From positions 248,001 to 312,000 of the forward strand of contig NZ_JAGSYD010000002.1 in the NCBI RefSeq assembly GCF_025685575.1: a stretch of 64,000 nt of DNA, written 5' to 3'. The notes under the pieces are model-generated. The model saw only the letters and a list, made by a program, of their open reading frames with translations, made no database searches and was not told the DNA's origin. The stretch comes from Granulicella cerasi (GTDB lineage Bacteria > Acidobacteriota > Terriglobia > Terriglobales > Acidobacteriaceae). The position numbers and the translations under genes were made by a program. Position 1 is the first letter of the stretch; each line of letters starts with the position of its first letter. Positions 63,016 through 64,000 of the stretch are shown here, in pieces.

Positions 63016-64000
63016 ATGCGTCGAGTTTTCGCAGTCGCCCTGCTTGCCCTCGCTTCCGCCACGCTGCCCGCGCAGCAGGAGCAGGAACCCACGATGCCGA
63101 CCATCCACGCCAGCACACAGATCGTGCTCGTCGACGTCACCGTGCAGGACAAAAAAGGCAACCCCATCCACGGCCTTAGCAAAGACAGCTTCGTTCTTTC
63201 GGAGGATAAGCACCCGCAAGGCGTGCGCCACTTCGAAGAGCACTCTGCCGCGACCGCAAAGCCTGGGCCCGAGCTGCCGCCCATGCCTGCCGGCACCTTT
63301 ACCAACTACACGCCCACCCCCGAAGGCGGCGCGCTCAACATTCTTCTGCTCGATAGCCTCAACACGCCGATCCAGGACCAGGTCTTCGTACGTCAGCAGC
63401 TGCTCGACTTCATCAAGAAGGCGCCCGCCGGCCAGCGCATCGCTATCTTTGGCCTCTCCAATCGCCTGTATATGCTGCAGGGATTCTCGTCGGACCCGCA
63501 GACACTCAAGGATTCCCTGCAGAAGAAGCTCACAGCGCGCCAGTCCACCATGCTTGACGGCGCCGCTGGCTCCAGCGAGGCCGTCGACAGCCTCGACGAC
63601 CTCACTCCCGCCAGCGACATCAGCGGCTCGCTCGCAGCCTCCTCGCTGCAGCAGTTCCAGACGCAGATGAACGCACAGATGACGCAGTTCCGCGTGCAAT
63701 ACACGCTCGACGCCTTCAACACGCTCGCGCACTATCTGCAGAACTTCCCCGGCCGCAAAAACCTCATCTGGTTCTCGGGCTCGTTCCCCATCAACATCAT
63801 GCCGGATGCCACGCTCGACAACCCGTTCTCCGTGATGAACCTGAACGAAGACGAGTTCCGCGAAACGACCAATCTGCTCGCCCGGTCGCAGGTCGCGGTT
63901 TATCCCGTGGACGCGCGCGGCCTCATGGTCGACCCGACCTTCTCCGCTGCGCAAAGCGGCCGCAGCTTCTCGCGCAACCCTCAGGCCTTCGGGAACAAGA
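63016..64000 (+). CDS. VWFA-related secreted protein, partial
   Basis: Runs off the right edge; about 328 residues are visible. Signal peptide about 1-19 (ending LPAQ). Then IVLVDVTVQDKKGNPIHGLS and SFVLSEDKHPQGVRHFEEHS, the standard opening of the acidobacterial VWFA-related family (TIGR03436-like). A MIDAS-like LLLDSLNTP follows, then FIKKAPAGQRIAIFGLSNRL and FPGRKNLIWFSGSFP. These exported proteins are abundant in Acidobacteriota and their function is unknown. AGAGG lies seven bases before the ATG. Confidence 0.88.
   Translation, partial: MRRVFAVALLALASATLPAQQEQEPTMPTIHASTQIVLVDVTVQDKKGNPIHGLSKDSFVLSEDKHPQGVRHFEEHSAATAKPGPELPPMPAGTFTNYTPTPEGGALNILLLDSLNTPIQDQVFVRQQLLDFIKKAPAGQRIAIFGLSNRLYMLQGFSSDPQTLKDSLQKKLTARQSTMLDGAAGSSEAVDSLDDLTPASDISGSLAASSLQQFQTQMNAQMTQFRVQYTLDAFNTLAHYLQNFPGRKNLIWFSGSFPINIMPDATLDNPFSVMNLNEDEFRETTNLLARSQVAVYPVDARGLMVDPTFSAAQSGRSFSRNPQAFGNK

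Noticed and set aside
62865-63179. 104-codon plus-strand frame between mtnA and the VWFA gene
   Set aside because: It overlaps the hairpin after mtnA and runs out of frame into the VWFA gene, turning Arg/His-rich there.

Overview
The window reads as a stretch of core chromosome from an Acidobacteriota bacterium, most likely class Terriglobia (family Acidobacteriaceae: Granulicella/Terriglobus/Edaphobacter type). This is an inference from the gene set: a VWFA-related secreted protein at the right edge, a TPR end-of-group protein, secreted S53, M13 and M28 peptidases, repeats of the choice-of-anchor D type, and a diderm cell envelope shown by LpxB, a GT9 heptosyltransferase-like enzyme and lipoproteins. 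The DNA is GC-rich, genes are dense on both strands, and many GTG and TTG starts occur. I saw no transposase, integrase, CRISPR array, tRNA or rRNA.

Layout. 1-8.2 kb: envelope and housekeeping genes (GT9, DUF4254, TPR protein, YvcK, GNAT, DinB, sedolisin, RlmN, LpxB). 8.3-17.6 kb: an M1-like peptidase that has lost its catalytic residues, a Met/Gln-rich secreted protein, a dehydrogenase-fold protein coupled to a 58-residue small protein, MalQ, PpiD and a BON protein. 17.7-23.9 kb: an L-arabinose catabolic cluster, araA-galM divergent from araD-araB, with an MFS transporter facing araB. 24.1-30.9 kb: a lipoprotein joining five Ig-like repeats to a phospholipase D domain, then FabI, a secreted amidohydrolase and an ABC-F ATPase. 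30.9-34.8 kb: a CLC-type fluoride exporter under a fluoride riboswitch, MreB and alanine dehydrogenase. 34.9-39.7 kb: an NtrY/NtrX-like two-component system and an SDR39U1 epimerase. 39.7-45.8 kb: an M28 peptidase, then Era, CorC-like, YbeY and PhoH. 46.1-57.4 kb: two small paired membrane proteins, S20, several secreted proteins of unknown role, an M13 peptidase, UbiX, an alpha/beta hydrolase and a nitroreductase. 57.6-64 kb: UvrA, a CPBP protease, MtnA and the VWFA protein, cut by the window edge.

How the genes work together. AraA, AraB and AraD take L-arabinose to D-xylulose-5-phosphate, with a secreted mutarotase possibly supplying the right anomer. The CLC-F gene and its RNA leader form a self-contained fluoride sensing and export unit. 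PhoH, YbeY and Era form a ribosome and rRNA maturation neighbourhood, with RlmN and S20 elsewhere in the window. NtrY and NtrX form a signalling pair.

The most notable observations are the fluoride riboswitch with a translational expression platform, the Ig-repeat/PLD lipoprotein, the inactive M1 peptidase, the NtrX-like regulator lacking GAFTGA, the tandem small membrane proteins sharing a CG-x-TG motif, and a short dispersed intergenic repeat built on CTGACAnnCTGA. All calls rest on reading the sequence by eye; no database search was run.
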